A stretch of DNA of 64,000 bases from Alphaproteobacteria bacterium (GTDB lineage: Bacteria > Pseudomonadota > Alphaproteobacteria > SHNJ01), in the NCBI GenBank assembly GCA_004295055.1, contig SHNJ01000006.1, forward strand, positions 49,770 through 113,769, given 5' to 3'. Positions 42,362 to 51,531 of the stretch are shown here, one piece after another. How positions within the stretch are numbered: the first letter of the stretch is position 1; each line of letters begins with the position of its first letter. Below the pieces are notes generated by a model. The model worked only from the letters and a program-made list of their open reading frames with translations. It had not been told where the DNA came from and made no database searches. The translations under genes were made by a program, and so were the position numbers.

Positions 42362-42587
42362 ATGACCGATTAAAACAAAGACCGTTATTCAAAACGCCAT
42401 CACTGCCAACCTCGCCGCGCTGTCCCAGCGTTTGACGGAAGCAGCAAGCCTGGCCGAGCAAGCACACACCGCCATGACGCAGGGTGAGCAGAATCAGTCC
42501 ATCGGCACGATCCTTGACTTCGACCGGATATTGCCGGAGGCGCAGACACTCTACGCCGCTGCCATCGCCCTGCATGGTGGTCTTTAA
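42362..42587 (+). pseudogene. Broken small element gene (one-base frameshift near start)
   Basis: ATG ACC GAT at 42362, with AGGA in front, is followed by an extra T that creates TAA (42371-42373). One base later the frame is open for 71 codons (KTKTVIQNAITANLAALSQR ... LHGGL) and ends at TAA 42585-42587. The conserved style of the downstream protein and the well-placed start suggest a one-base insertion or a sequencing error. The conserved 38-base block also found before the DUF2924 genes lies just upstream (42305-42340). Confidence 0.6.
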
Positions 42588-42680
42588 CGGGAGCGGAGCT
42601 TTAGATAGAAATAAGCAATCTTATGACTATCTAATTGAAATAAAACGCTTTACCGCGACCCCAAATTATATATTGCAATT

Positions 42681-42697
42681 TTAACAAATCGTGTTAA
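42681..42697 (+). promoter_or_regulatory. AT-rich dyad before the ATPase-restriction operon
   Basis: TTAACA-AATCG-TGTTAA lies 11 bases before the start at 42708. The start has no Shine-Dalgarno sequence, so the transcript could be leaderless and the dyad an operator. Confidence 0.4.
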
Positions 42698-42707
42698 TTT
42701 TGCACAC

Positions 42708-43883
42708 ATGTATCAGAGAGAGCTTACCCAGCAAATCACGGACGGCCTTGCCCACAATGCGGCGGTAGCGCTTCTGGGGCCGCGCCAGATCGGGAAAACA
42801 ACGCTGGCCCTGGATATTTCCAAAACCAGGCCTGCCGTTTATCTCGATCTTGAAGACCCAGACGATTTTCAAAAACTGCAAAATCCCGTTGAATACGCAA
42901 ACCTCCACGCCGACAAACTGATTATTCTTGATGAGGTGCAGCGCTATCCAGACCTTTTCACATCCCTGCGTGGCATCATCGATCAACGTCGCCGCGAAGG
43001 CCGTGGCGAAGGCCGTTTCCTGCTTTTGGGATCGGCCTCAAACGAATTGCTACAGCAAAGCTCTGAAAGCCTTGCGGGGCGCATCAGCTATCTTGAGCTT
43101 TCGGGTCTCAACCCCACCGAGGTCGATGCAAAAGATTCCGCAACACTTCAAAAACTCTGGCTGCGGGGCGGTTTTCCCCGCAGTTTTTCTGCGAAAGACG
43201 ACAAAGAAAGCGACGCCTGGCGCAAGGATTTCATCCGCACCTATCTGGAACGTGACATCCCTCAGCTCGGCCCCCGCATTCCCGCCGCGACGCTGATGCG
43301 ATTCTGGACGATGCTGGCGCACACACAGGGCGAGAATTTCAATGCCTCGAAACTGGCATCTTCCCTTGACGTTTCCAGCGTCACCGTCAGCCGTTATCTG
43401 GACTTGATGGTGGATTTACTTCTGGTACGCAAGCTGGAACCATGGCACGGCAATGTGAAAAAAAGGCTTGTGAAGGCGCCGCGCGTCTATGTCCGCGACA
43501 GCGGCATTCTCCATCACCTTTTGCGCATCTCAGATTACGAAAACCTTCTCTCCAATCCCGCCCTCGGCAAAAGCTGGGAAGGCTTCGTCATTGAAAATAT
43601 CCTCGCCGCTTTGCCGCACCGCGTGCATCCCTTTTATTACCGCACGGCAGTGGGCGCGGAGATCGACCTTTTGCTTGAGGTCGCGCATCAAAAATACTGG
43701 GCGATTGAAATCAAGGCCGGACAGCGCCCAGAGCTTGAAAAAGGGTTTTATACCGCCTGCGACGATCTGAAGGTCAAACGCAAGATTGTCATTTACGGTG
43801 GTCAAGAAGTCTTTCCGATGGGTGACGGTGTCACGGCCATGCCGCTCACGGCGTTTTTGAAAGAAATGGAAGAATTACGATGA
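42708..43883 (+). CDS. AAA ATPase with DUF4143 domain, first gene of the type I RM operon
   Basis: The 391-residue protein has Walker A GPRQIGKTT (residues 24-32), Walker B LIILDEVQ (about 71-78) and a sensor segment LLLGSASNELL. A DUF4143 C-terminal half follows. Its end has GAEIDLLLEV and YWAIEIKAG, which resembles the PD-(D/E)xK nuclease core. Such ATPases are widespread but of unclear function. The stop overlaps the hsdM start (ATGA), so it is translated with the restriction genes. No ribosome binding site is seen at its start. Confidence 0.85.
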   Translation: MYQRELTQQITDGLAHNAAVALLGPRQIGKTTLALDISKTRPAVYLDLEDPDDFQKLQNPVEYANLHADKLIILDEVQRYPDLFTSLRGIIDQRRREGRGEGRFLLLGSASNELLQQSSESLAGRISYLELSGLNPTEVDAKDSATLQKLWLRGGFPRSFSAKDDKESDAWRKDFIRTYLERDIPQLGPRIPAATLMRFWTMLAHTQGENFNASKLASSLDVSSVTVSRYLDLMVDLLLVRKLEPWHGNVKKRLVKAPRVYVRDSGILHHLLRISDYENLLSNPALGKSWEGFVIENILAALPHRVHPFYYRTAVGAEIDLLLEVAHQKYWAIEIKAGQRPELEKGFYTACDDLKVKRKIVIYGGQEVFPMGDGVTAMPLTAFLKEMEELR

Positions 43884-45451
43884 ACAACACCAAAAAAGAG
43901 CAGGAACGCGCCGCGCTGCATTCGACCATCTGGCGGATCGCCAACGATCTGCGCGGCAGCGTGGATGGGTGGGATTTCAAGCAATATGTGCTGGGGATGT
44001 TGTTTTACCGTTTCATTTCTGAAAATCTCGCCAGCTACATCAACGAAAAACAACGCGAGGCTGGAGAAAAGAATTTCAACTATACTGCCCTCAAAGACAA
44101 AGAAGCCGAGCGCGGGCGTGAGCTGATTTTGGAGGAAAAAGGCTTTTTCATCCACCCCAGCGAGTTGTTTGATAATGTTCGGAAAGCAGCGGCAAGTGAC
44201 ACCAATCTGAACGAAACACTGGAAAAGGTTTTCAAAAACATCGAAGCCTCCGCCAAAGGCACGGACAGCGAAAACGATATGCGCGGGCTGTTCGATGATA
44301 TCGACGTGAACAGCAACAAGCTGGGCGCAACGGTGCAAAAACGGAACGAGCTTCTGACCAAGCTCATGAATGCCATCGGCGATCTGCCTGTGGGCAGCTA
44401 TGGCGATAATACGATTGATGTCTTCGGCGACGCCTATGAATACCTGATGACTATGTACGCCGCCAACGCAGGGAAATCCGGCGGTGAGTTTTTTACGCCG
44501 CAGGAGGTCTCGGAGCTTCTGGCGCGCATCACGGTTGTCGGCAAAACCGAGGTGAACAAGGTTTACGACCCCGCCTGCGGCTCCGGCTCGCTTCTCCTTA
44601 AATTCGCCAAGGTGCTGGGCAAGGAAAATGTGCGTAACGGATTTTACGGTCAGGAAATCAACATCACGACCTATAACCTGTGCCGTATCAATATGTTCCT
44701 GCACGATATCAACTACGAACAGTTCGACATCGCCCATGGCGACACGCTGGCCGAGCCGAAACATTGGGACGATGAGCCATTTGAGGCTATCGTTTCCAAT
44801 CCGCCTTATTCGATCAAATGGGACGGCGACGCAAACCCCATCTTGATTAACGACGAGCGCTTTACGCCCGCCGGAATCCTCGCGCCAAAATCCAAAGCCG
44901 ACCTGGCCTTTGTCATGCACACGCTTTCTTGGCTGGCAACGAACGGCACGGCGGCGATTGTTTCCTTCCCCGGCGTGCTTTATCGCGGCGGAGCGGAGCA
45001 AAAAATCCGGCAATATCTGATTGATAACAACTTCATCGATGCTGTTATCCAGCTTCCGCCGGATTTGTTTTTCGGCACGACCATCGCCACCTGTATTCTT
45101 GTTCTAAAGAAGAACAAGAAAGACAACAAAACCCTGTTCATCGACGCCAGCGCGGAATTTGTGCGCGGGTCAGCTAAAAATAAGCTGACAGCGGCCAATG
45201 CCAAAAAAATTCTGGATTGCTACACCACGCGCGACAGCATCGAGCATTTCTCTCGTTTGGTAGATAATACTGAGATCATAGAACAAGGATATAATATAGG
45301 TGTCGGCCAATATGTCGAACAAGAAGATAGAAGAGAAACCGTTAACATTTCTGAATTAAACGCACGTATTACAAATATCGTAGCGCGACAGGCCAAATTA
45401 AGGACGGAAATTGACGCAATTATTGCTGATCTTGAAGGAGATGCGGCATGA
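43880..45451 (+). CDS. hsdM: Type I DNA methyltransferase subunit HsdM
   Basis: This is the adenine methylase subunit, which with HsdS methylates the target and with HsdR restricts unmodified DNA. The N-terminal helical domain contains WDFKQYVLGMLFYRFISENL. The SAM motif DPACGSGSLLLKF (about residue 230) and catalytic NPPYSIKW (about 307) are intact. The 523-residue length fits the EcoR124-like IC family. Short overlaps with the ATPase gene and hsdS indicate one operon. Confidence 0.95.
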   Translation: MNNTKKEQERAALHSTIWRIANDLRGSVDGWDFKQYVLGMLFYRFISENLASYINEKQREAGEKNFNYTALKDKEAERGRELILEEKGFFIHPSELFDNVRKAAASDTNLNETLEKVFKNIEASAKGTDSENDMRGLFDDIDVNSNKLGATVQKRNELLTKLMNAIGDLPVGSYGDNTIDVFGDAYEYLMTMYAANAGKSGGEFFTPQEVSELLARITVVGKTEVNKVYDPACGSGSLLLKFAKVLGKENVRNGFYGQEINITTYNLCRINMFLHDINYEQFDIAHGDTLAEPKHWDDEPFEAIVSNPPYSIKWDGDANPILINDERFTPAGILAPKSKADLAFVMHTLSWLATNGTAAIVSFPGVLYRGGAEQKIRQYLIDNNFIDAVIQLPPDLFFGTTIATCILVLKKNKKDNKTLFIDASAEFVRGSAKNKLTAANAKKILDCYTTRDSIEHFSRLVDNTEIIEQGYNIGVGQYVEQEDRRETVNISELNARITNIVARQAKLRTEIDAIIADLEGDAA

Positions 45452-46104
45452 ATAAAATAGAAAAAATGATCGCTGATCTTTGCCCGAAGGGAGTAAAATC
45501 CTCAAAATTTGGAGATTTAGCAACAATTGTCCGTGGTGCATCGCCTCGACCAATCCAGAGTTTTGTTACAAGCGACCCTGATGGGGTGAATTGGATTAAG
45601 ATCGGTGATGTTCCCCCAGGAGGAAAATATATAACGTACACAAAAGAAAAGATTACAAAAGAAGGTGCAGAGAAATCACGGTATGTGAATAAAGGGGATT
45701 TCGTTCTTTCCAACTCGATGAGTTTTGGGAGGCCTTACATCATGAAAATCACGGGATGTATTCATGACGGATGGCTGGCTATCAGTGACTTTGATAAAGC
45801 TTATATGTCTGATTTTCTCTACTATCTTCTTAGCTCATCTATTGTTCAGAGAATGATGGCGCAGCGCGCGTCGAGCGGAACGGTACAAAACCTAAATGCT
45901 GATATTGTCAAATCTCTAGACCTCCCCGTTCCGCCATTAGAAATCCAACGTGAGATCGTGAAAATACTTGACACGTTCACGGCTCTCGAAGCAGAATTGG
46001 AAGCAGAATTGGAAGCGCGTCGTCGGCAGTATTCGTACTATCGTGACGCGCTTCTTGCTTTTGATGACGCAGACATAGATAGCGCCGCAAGCAAGCAAGC
46101 GTAA
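45448..46104 (+). CDS. hsdS: HsdS specificity subunit, N-terminal half
   Basis: The 218-residue product holds one target recognition domain and one conserved helical region. The helical region contains the repeat ALEAELEAELEARRRQY, encoded by a 12-base unit present twice (45988-46011) as in the spacer of EcoR124-type HsdS. A normal HsdS has two such halves in about 400 residues. This frame ends at TAA 46102-46104, directly after three AAGC units (46089-46100). The second half continues in another frame. Half-size HsdS can work as a dimer, so it may still be active. Confidence 0.9.
   Translation: MNKIEKMIADLCPKGVKSSKFGDLATIVRGASPRPIQSFVTSDPDGVNWIKIGDVPPGGKYITYTKEKITKEGAEKSRYVNKGDFVLSNSMSFGRPYIMKITGCIHDGWLAISDFDKAYMSDFLYYLLSSSIVQRMMAQRASSGTVQNLNADIVKSLDLPVPPLEIQREIVKILDTFTALEAELEAELEARRRQYSYYRDALLAFDDADIDSAASKQA
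46089..46100 (+). repeat. AAGC tetranucleotide tract between the hsdS halves
   Basis: Three AAGC units end two bases before the stop of the first half. Adding one unit moves the frame into the second half with no stop in between, giving one HsdS of about 411 residues. This is the layout of a slippage switch, though three units is short. Confidence 0.55.
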
Positions 46105-46115
46105 GGTGGATGGCG

Positions 46116-46679
46116 ATGGCGTCAATAGCTAAATACTCCGACACGCGAATTAGTGCTAATGCCCTCGACAACGATAACTATGTCGGGGTTGACAACATTC
46201 TGCAAAACCGTGCCGGAAAAACATCCTCAAATTATGTTCCACAAACTGGCAAATTCACCTGCTATGAACAGGAAGATATTTTGCTTGGAAATATTCGCCC
46301 CTATTTGAAGAAAATTTGGCATGCTGACCGTCAAGGCGGGACCAATGGCGATGTTCTGGTGGTGCGAATAAGGGACGAAGAAAAAGAAACCATCAATTCG
46401 CGTTATCTCTATCAGATTTTGGCAGATGACAAGTTTTTTGATTACAGCATGCAACACGCAAAAGGCGCAAAAATGCCGCGAGGCAATAAATCCGCCATCA
46501 TGGATTATAAAATTCCCGTCCCGCCGATGGAAGAACAGGAACGCATCGTTTCCATTCTCGATAAATTCGATGCCCTGGTGAACGGTATCTCCGAGGGTTT
46601 GCCCGCCGAAATCGTCGCCCGCCGCCAGCAATACGAACATTACCGCGATCGCCTTTTGACGTTTCAGGAGGCAGCATAA
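46116..46679 (+). CDS. hsdS: HsdS specificity subunit, C-terminal half
   Basis: The product has a second target recognition domain (YSDTRISANALDNDNYVGVD... PRGNKSAIMDYKIPVPP) and a final conserved helical region ARRQQYEHYRDRLLTF, the counterpart of ARRRQYSYYRDALLAF in the first half. AAGGTGG (46103-46109) precedes ATG 46116, so it may be translated on its own; ATG 46110 is an alternative. It overlaps the hsdR start (TAATG). The two halves differ in their recognition domains, so they would read different half-sites. Confidence 0.88.
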   Translation: MASIAKYSDTRISANALDNDNYVGVDNILQNRAGKTSSNYVPQTGKFTCYEQEDILLGNIRPYLKKIWHADRQGGTNGDVLVVRIRDEEKETINSRYLYQILADDKFFDYSMQHAKGAKMPRGNKSAIMDYKIPVPPMEEQERIVSILDKFDALVNGISEGLPAEIVARRQQYEHYRDRLLTFQEAA

Positions 46680-49600
46680 TGACGGAATTAAACATCATCG
46701 CCGAAAATCCTAACAGTACCGTCGTCGCGGAATACGTGCCTGTTGATAAAGGCGCGCAAAAATATCAATCCGAGGCCGAGCTGGAGGTGGAATTTATCCG
46801 CATCCTGCAAAGCAACGGCTATGAATATCTGCACATTAACAGCAATGACGATTTATTGAAGAACCTACGCGCGCAGCTCGCGCGGCTGAACGCCGTCACC
46901 TTTTCCGATGCCGAATGGGACCAGCTCCTTACCCATTACCTTTCAAACAAAAACGATTCCATTGAGGAAAAAACAATCAAGATTCAGGAGGATTATATCT
47001 ATAACCTCCGCCGCGACGATGGCACGACCAAGAATATCCGCATTATCGATAAGGACAACATCCACAATAACGCGCTTCAGGTCGTTAACCAGTACGAAGC
47101 CGCGGGGACGCGGCAAAACCGCTATGACGTGACCGTCCTCGTCAACGGACTGCCGCTTGTGCATGTGGAGCTGAAACGGCGCGGCGTTGCCATCCGCGAA
47201 GCATTCAACCAGATCAATCGCTATCAGCGCGATAGCTTCTGGGCGGATTCTGGCTTGTTTGAATTCGTACAATTGTTCGTTATCTCCAACGGTACGCATA
47301 CCAAGTACTACTCCAACACCACCCGCAGCGCGCATCTGAAAGAACAGGCGGGCAAAACATCTGGCAAGAAAACCAGCAACAGCTTTGAATTTACGTCATG
47401 GTGGACAGACGGAAAGAACAAGCGCATCCCCGATCTGGTCGATTTCGCCAAGACGTTCTTTTCCAAGCATTCGCTTCTATCCGTTCTGACGCGCTATTGC
47501 GTGTTCACGACCGACAAGATGCTTTTGGCCATGCGCCCCTACCAGATCGCGGCGGCAGAGCGTATTTTGAACAAGATCGCCATGTCCACAAACCTGAGGG
47601 CTTTGGGCGATATCGATGCGGGCGGTTATATCTGGCACACCACAGGCAGCGGGAAGACGCTGACCAGCTTCAAGACCGCGCAGCTGGCCAGCCGCCTGGA
47701 CTTTATTGACAAGGTTCTTTTCGTTGTTGACCGCAAAGACCTCGATTACCAAACGATGAAGGAATACGACAAGTTTGAAAAAGGATCGGCGAATTCCAAC
47801 ACCAGCACGGCGATTTTGACGAAACAGCTTGCCGACCCCAACGCCAAAATCATCATCACGACTATCCAGAAACTGGCCAAATTCATTTCCGGTAATAAAG
47901 GCCACGGCATCTTTGATGGCCATATCGTGATGATTTTCGACGAATGCCACCGCTCGCAATTCGGTGAAATGCACACAAAAATCACCAAGGCCTTCAAGAA
48001 TTATCATATCTTCGGTTTCACCGGCACGCCCATCTTTGCCGCCAACGCCGCTTCGGGCGGCAATCCGCACCTTAAAACTACGGAGCAGGCTTTTGGGCAA
48101 AAGCTTCATGCCTATACCATCGTGGATGCGATCAACGATGAAAACGTCCTGCCGTTCAGGATTGATTATATCAATACCCTGAAGATGAAGGACGACATCA
48201 AAGATAAAAAAGTCCGCGCCATCGACATTGAGAAGGCGGCGAATGCACCAGAACGCATCGCGCAGGTGACAGATTATATACTTGAGCATTTCGACCAGAA
48301 AACCAAGCGTAACGAGCGTTATACGCTCAGGGGCAAGCGACTCTATGGCTTTAATTCTATTTTTGCCGTCAGCTCCATCGAGGTGGCCAAGAAATATTAT
48401 GCTTCTTTCAAGGCGCGGAATGCGGATTTGAAGGTTGCCATCATCTACAGCTTCGGCGCGAATGATGAGGAAGGCGATGACGGCATCCTGCCGGATGAGG
48501 ATTTCGACACCAGCGGCCTGGACAAAACATCACGCGATTTCCTTGATGCCGCCATTGCGGATTATAATAAGGATTTCAGCACGAGCTTTGATACCAGTTC
48601 CGACAAATTCGAGAATTACTACAAAGACCTCTCGCAGCGGGTCAAAAACCGCGAAGTTGACCTCCTGATCGTCGTCAATATGTTCCTGACGGGTTTTGAC
48701 GCGACAACGCTGAACACCCTTTGGGTGGATAAGAACCTGCGACATCATGGATTGCTGCAAGCTTTTTCCCGGACCAACCGCATTCTCAACTCCGTCAAGA
48801 CTTTCGGCAACATTATCTGCTTCCGCGATCTGGAGCAGGCGACCAATGATGCCCTTTCCATTTTCGGCAACAAGGAAGCTGGCGGAATCGTCATCTTGAA
48901 GCCCTACAGAGATTATTATTACGGTTGGGATAAAGATGATGGCACGCACCAGCGCGGCTATAAAGAACTTGTCGCCGAATTGCAGGAACATTTCCCCTTG
49001 CCTGTGTATATCGAGGGCGAACAAGCCGAAAAGGACTTCATCAAGCTCTGGGGGGCGATCCTGCGCCTTCGCAATATCCTGTCATCCTTTGACGAGTTCG
49101 CAGGCAATGAAATCCTGACCGAGCGCGAGTTTCAGGATTATCAGAGCGTTTATCTTGATCTCTACGACAAACTCCGCAAGCACAAGGATGCTGACAAGGA
49201 AAACATCAACGACGACATCGTTTTTGAAATCGAGCTGGTCAAACAGGTCACCATCAATATTGATTACATCCTGCAGCTCGTCGCCAGGTACAACACGTCC
49301 AAAGATAAAGAAATCCTGGTCACGATTGACAAAGCGATGGGCTCCAGTCCCGACCTGCGCAGCAAGAAAGAACTTATCGAACAGTTTATTCAGACGCTCA
49401 ATGCCGGGACAGATGTTGACCGCGACTGGCGTATCTTCGCGGATAAGAGCCGCGCGGACGAGCTGGAAAAAATTATCACGGAAGAAAACCTCAAGCCTGA
49501 AGAAACCCGCAATTTTGTCGCCAACGCCTTCCGTGATGGGCAAATCAAGGCGACAGGCATGGCTTTTGCGGGCATCCTCCCGCCTGTGTCCATGTTCGAT

Positions 49601-49681
49601 GCTGACAACGCCCGCGCCAAAAAGAAAGGCGCAGTACTGGATAAGCTGCGGGCGTTCTTTGATAAGTATTTTGGGGTGTAG
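46679..49681 (+). CDS. hsdR: Type I restriction subunit HsdR
   Basis: The 1000-residue motor and nuclease subunit has an N-terminal nuclease domain with VHVELKRRG (E-x-K at about 164-166). The SF2 translocase has Walker A TTGSGKT (about 321-327), DECH (about 421-424) and the segment FTGTPIF. The C-terminal helical region binds the methylase core. All key residues are present, so restriction should be possible. It is the last gene of the five-gene operon; the next gene is convergent. Confidence 0.95.
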   Translation: MTELNIIAENPNSTVVAEYVPVDKGAQKYQSEAELEVEFIRILQSNGYEYLHINSNDDLLKNLRAQLARLNAVTFSDAEWDQLLTHYLSNKNDSIEEKTIKIQEDYIYNLRRDDGTTKNIRIIDKDNIHNNALQVVNQYEAAGTRQNRYDVTVLVNGLPLVHVELKRRGVAIREAFNQINRYQRDSFWADSGLFEFVQLFVISNGTHTKYYSNTTRSAHLKEQAGKTSGKKTSNSFEFTSWWTDGKNKRIPDLVDFAKTFFSKHSLLSVLTRYCVFTTDKMLLAMRPYQIAAAERILNKIAMSTNLRALGDIDAGGYIWHTTGSGKTLTSFKTAQLASRLDFIDKVLFVVDRKDLDYQTMKEYDKFEKGSANSNTSTAILTKQLADPNAKIIITTIQKLAKFISGNKGHGIFDGHIVMIFDECHRSQFGEMHTKITKAFKNYHIFGFTGTPIFAANAASGGNPHLKTTEQAFGQKLHAYTIVDAINDENVLPFRIDYINTLKMKDDIKDKKVRAIDIEKAANAPERIAQVTDYILEHFDQKTKRNERYTLRGKRLYGFNSIFAVSSIEVAKKYYASFKARNADLKVAIIYSFGANDEEGDDGILPDEDFDTSGLDKTSRDFLDAAIADYNKDFSTSFDTSSDKFENYYKDLSQRVKNREVDLLIVVNMFLTGFDATTLNTLWVDKNLRHHGLLQAFSRTNRILNSVKTFGNIICFRDLEQATNDALSIFGNKEAGGIVILKPYRDYYYGWDKDDGTHQRGYKELVAELQEHFPLPVYIEGEQAEKDFIKLWGAILRLRNILSSFDEFAGNEILTEREFQDYQSVYLDLYDKLRKHKDADKENINDDIVFEIELVKQVTINIDYILQLVARYNTSKDKEILVTIDKAMGSSPDLRSKKELIEQFIQTLNAGTDVDRDWRIFADKSRADELEKIITEENLKPEETRNFVANAFRDGQIKATGMAFAGILPPVSMFDADNARAKKKGAVLDKLRAFFDKYFGV

Positions 49682-49710
49682 CGTTAATCTTTCTCTACAA
49701 GATCCCGATT

Positions 49711-50130
49711 CTATAAGGTAAACAGCTTTCTATTTTTCACGGTATCCGCCAGCGTGTGCTTGTCGAGGGACGCTAGAAAGGCCTGTTTCGCATCGAATAA
49801 ATAATGTTTGAGCTGGCATGCGCTGGCAATGCGGCAGGTGTTCGTGTCCTTGTTGAAACATTCGACAATGTCCATGTTCGGCTCCAGCGCCCGCACCAGA
49901 TCACCCAGCTTCAATTTGTCAGCCCGTTGCGCAATCTTGATACCACCCCCTTTGCCTTTGCTGCTGTCAATGTATCCAAGCTGCGCCAGACGATGCACAA
50001 CCTTAACCAGATGATTGCGCGAAATCCCGTAATGCTCGGCAACCTCCCTGACGCTGCAGCGGCGGTCAGGATGGGCGGCAAGATACATCAGGCTGCGCAG
50101 GCCGTAATCTGTAAAAATGGTCAGTTGCAT
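49711..50130 (-). CDS. nsrR: NsrR-type Rrf2 regulator (nitric oxide sensor)
   Basis: The 139-residue winged HTH protein starts MQLTIFTDYGLRSLMYLA, typical of NsrR. Three cysteines at 91, 99 and 105 (ECFNKDTNTC and ACQ) are the usual Fe-S cluster ligands. When NO breaks the cluster, the protein leaves DNA and hmp is expressed. It diverges from hmp, and the gap holds a perfect NsrR-like palindrome. Confidence 0.9.
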   Translation of the reverse strand: MQLTIFTDYGLRSLMYLAAHPDRRCSVREVAEHYGISRNHLVKVVHRLAQLGYIDSSKGKGGGIKIAQRADKLKLGDLVRALEPNMDIVECFNKDTNTCRIASACQLKHYLFDAKQAFLASLDKHTLADTVKNRKLFTL

Positions 50131-50151
50131 GAATACTCAATCATTCTGTTA

Positions 50152-50179
50152 TTGACTCCTATAGCATAAACTTTAATAT
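50152..50179 (+). promoter_or_regulatory. Promoter of hmp
   Basis: TTGACT (50152-50157) and TAATAT (50174-50179) are 16 bases apart. The -10 box lies in the NsrR-like palindrome, so bound repressor would block RNA polymerase. Confidence 0.65.
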
Positions 50180-50200
50180 GTATGATAGATACATATTAAA
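50172..50200. promoter_or_regulatory. NsrR operator
   Basis: TTTAATATGTAT (50172-50183) and ATACATATTAAA (50189-50200) form a perfect 12-bp inverted repeat across GATAG. It has the AT-rich ATGnAT/ATnCAT form of NsrR sites and lies between nsrR and hmp. Confidence 0.8.
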
Positions 50201-50211
50201 GGAGATTCCCC

Positions 50212-51435
50212 ATGCTCAACGAAAAAACCATCCAGATCGTCAAATCCACCGCCCCCATCCTGCAAGAGCATGGCGAAACCCTGACCCGCCATTTTTACAA
50301 GCGCATGTTCAGCCATAACCCAGAGGTTGCCCCATTCTTCAATCCCACCAATCAGACCGCAGGAAAACAACAACGCGCCCTGGCAGGAGCCATCGCCGCT
50401 TATGCCGCCAACATCGATAATCTGGAAGTGCTGGGCGGTGCGGTCGAGCTGATTGCCCAAAAACACGCATCCCTGATGATCAAGCCGGAGCATTATCCGA
50501 TTGTTGGTGAAAATCTGCTGGCATCCATCCGCGAGGTACTGGGCGAAGGCGTAACCGACGACATCATCAATGCCTGGGCGGAAGCCTATGGCTTTCTGGC
50601 CGACATCCTGATTGGCCGTGAAAAACAGATTTACGATGAAAATGCCAAGAAACCTGGCGGCTGGGAGGGCTTTAAATCCTTCCGTGTCCTCCGCAAGGAA
50701 AAGGAAAGCAGCAACATCACATCATTCTACCTTGTCGCCGCCGACGGTGCGCCACTCCCTACGTTCAAACCTGGGCAGTACATCACCGTTCGTACTGAAA
50801 CCCCGAATGGCTCGACCACGATGCGAAACTACAGCCTCTCCGACAAGCCGGGGCAGGAGCATTTCCGCATCAGCGTCAAGCGTGAGGTTCCACCGGAGGC
50901 GAACACGCCTGCCGGATATGTTTCAAACATGCTGCATGACAAGATTGAAGTCGGTCATACTATCGAGATCGCGCCGCCTTGTGGTGAATTCTTCCTGGAC
51001 GTCAGCGAAAACCATGCCCGTCCATTGGTTTTGCTGGCAGCGGGTGTTGGGATCACGCCGATCAACAGTATTCTTCTGACAGCACTGGATGCTTTCCCTG
51101 AGCGTGAGATCGTCCTTGTGCATGCCGTATTGAACGAGGATGTGCAGGCGTTCCGTAACAGCTTTGATGCCCTAGCGCAGAAACATAAAAACCTGAAAGT
51201 CTATTACCGTTACAGCGATGCGCCACAGACAAGCGCCGCCAATGCCAGCAACGGCTTTGTGACAGCGGAATATTTGGAAACGCTTCTGCCAGGACGTGAT
51301 GCCGATTATTATTTCTGCGGCCCGCAACCTTTCATGGTGACCCTCTATCATGGCCTGATGCAATGGGGCATACCTGCATCCCAAGTGCATTTTGAGTTCT
51401 TTGGCCCACGGCAGGAGCTGGAACGCGCAGCATAA
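50212..51435 (+). CDS. hmp: Flavohemoprotein, nitric oxide dioxygenase
   Basis: The 407-residue enzyme turns NO to nitrate using O2 and NAD(P)H. The globin domain (about 1-140) has HFYKRMF and the proximal His region AQKHASLMI. The FAD domain has MRNYSLSDKPG, and the NAD domain has AAGVGITPINS and a final FGPRQEL. AAAGGAG precedes the ATG inside the operator edge. It is under likely NsrR control and serves NO detoxification. Confidence 0.95.
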   Translation: MLNEKTIQIVKSTAPILQEHGETLTRHFYKRMFSHNPEVAPFFNPTNQTAGKQQRALAGAIAAYAANIDNLEVLGGAVELIAQKHASLMIKPEHYPIVGENLLASIREVLGEGVTDDIINAWAEAYGFLADILIGREKQIYDENAKKPGGWEGFKSFRVLRKEKESSNITSFYLVAADGAPLPTFKPGQYITVRTETPNGSTTMRNYSLSDKPGQEHFRISVKREVPPEANTPAGYVSNMLHDKIEVGHTIEIAPPCGEFFLDVSENHARPLVLLAAGVGITPINSILLTALDAFPEREIVLVHAVLNEDVQAFRNSFDALAQKHKNLKVYYRYSDAPQTSAANASNGFVTAEYLETLLPGRDADYYFCGPQPFMVTLYHGLMQWGIPASQVHFEFFGPRQELERAA

Positions 51436-51531
51436 TCGGTGGCCAAGAAAACCACCGGTCGCTCAAAAAAGAAAGAGAGCCACTTAGCTTAACGCCAATG
51501 ACGTCTTTATGATATACATCTCTAAAGATGT

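Noticed and set aside
51443..51465. Hairpin CGGTGG/CCACCG after hmp as terminator
   Set aside because: No T run follows on either strand, so it is too weak to call.
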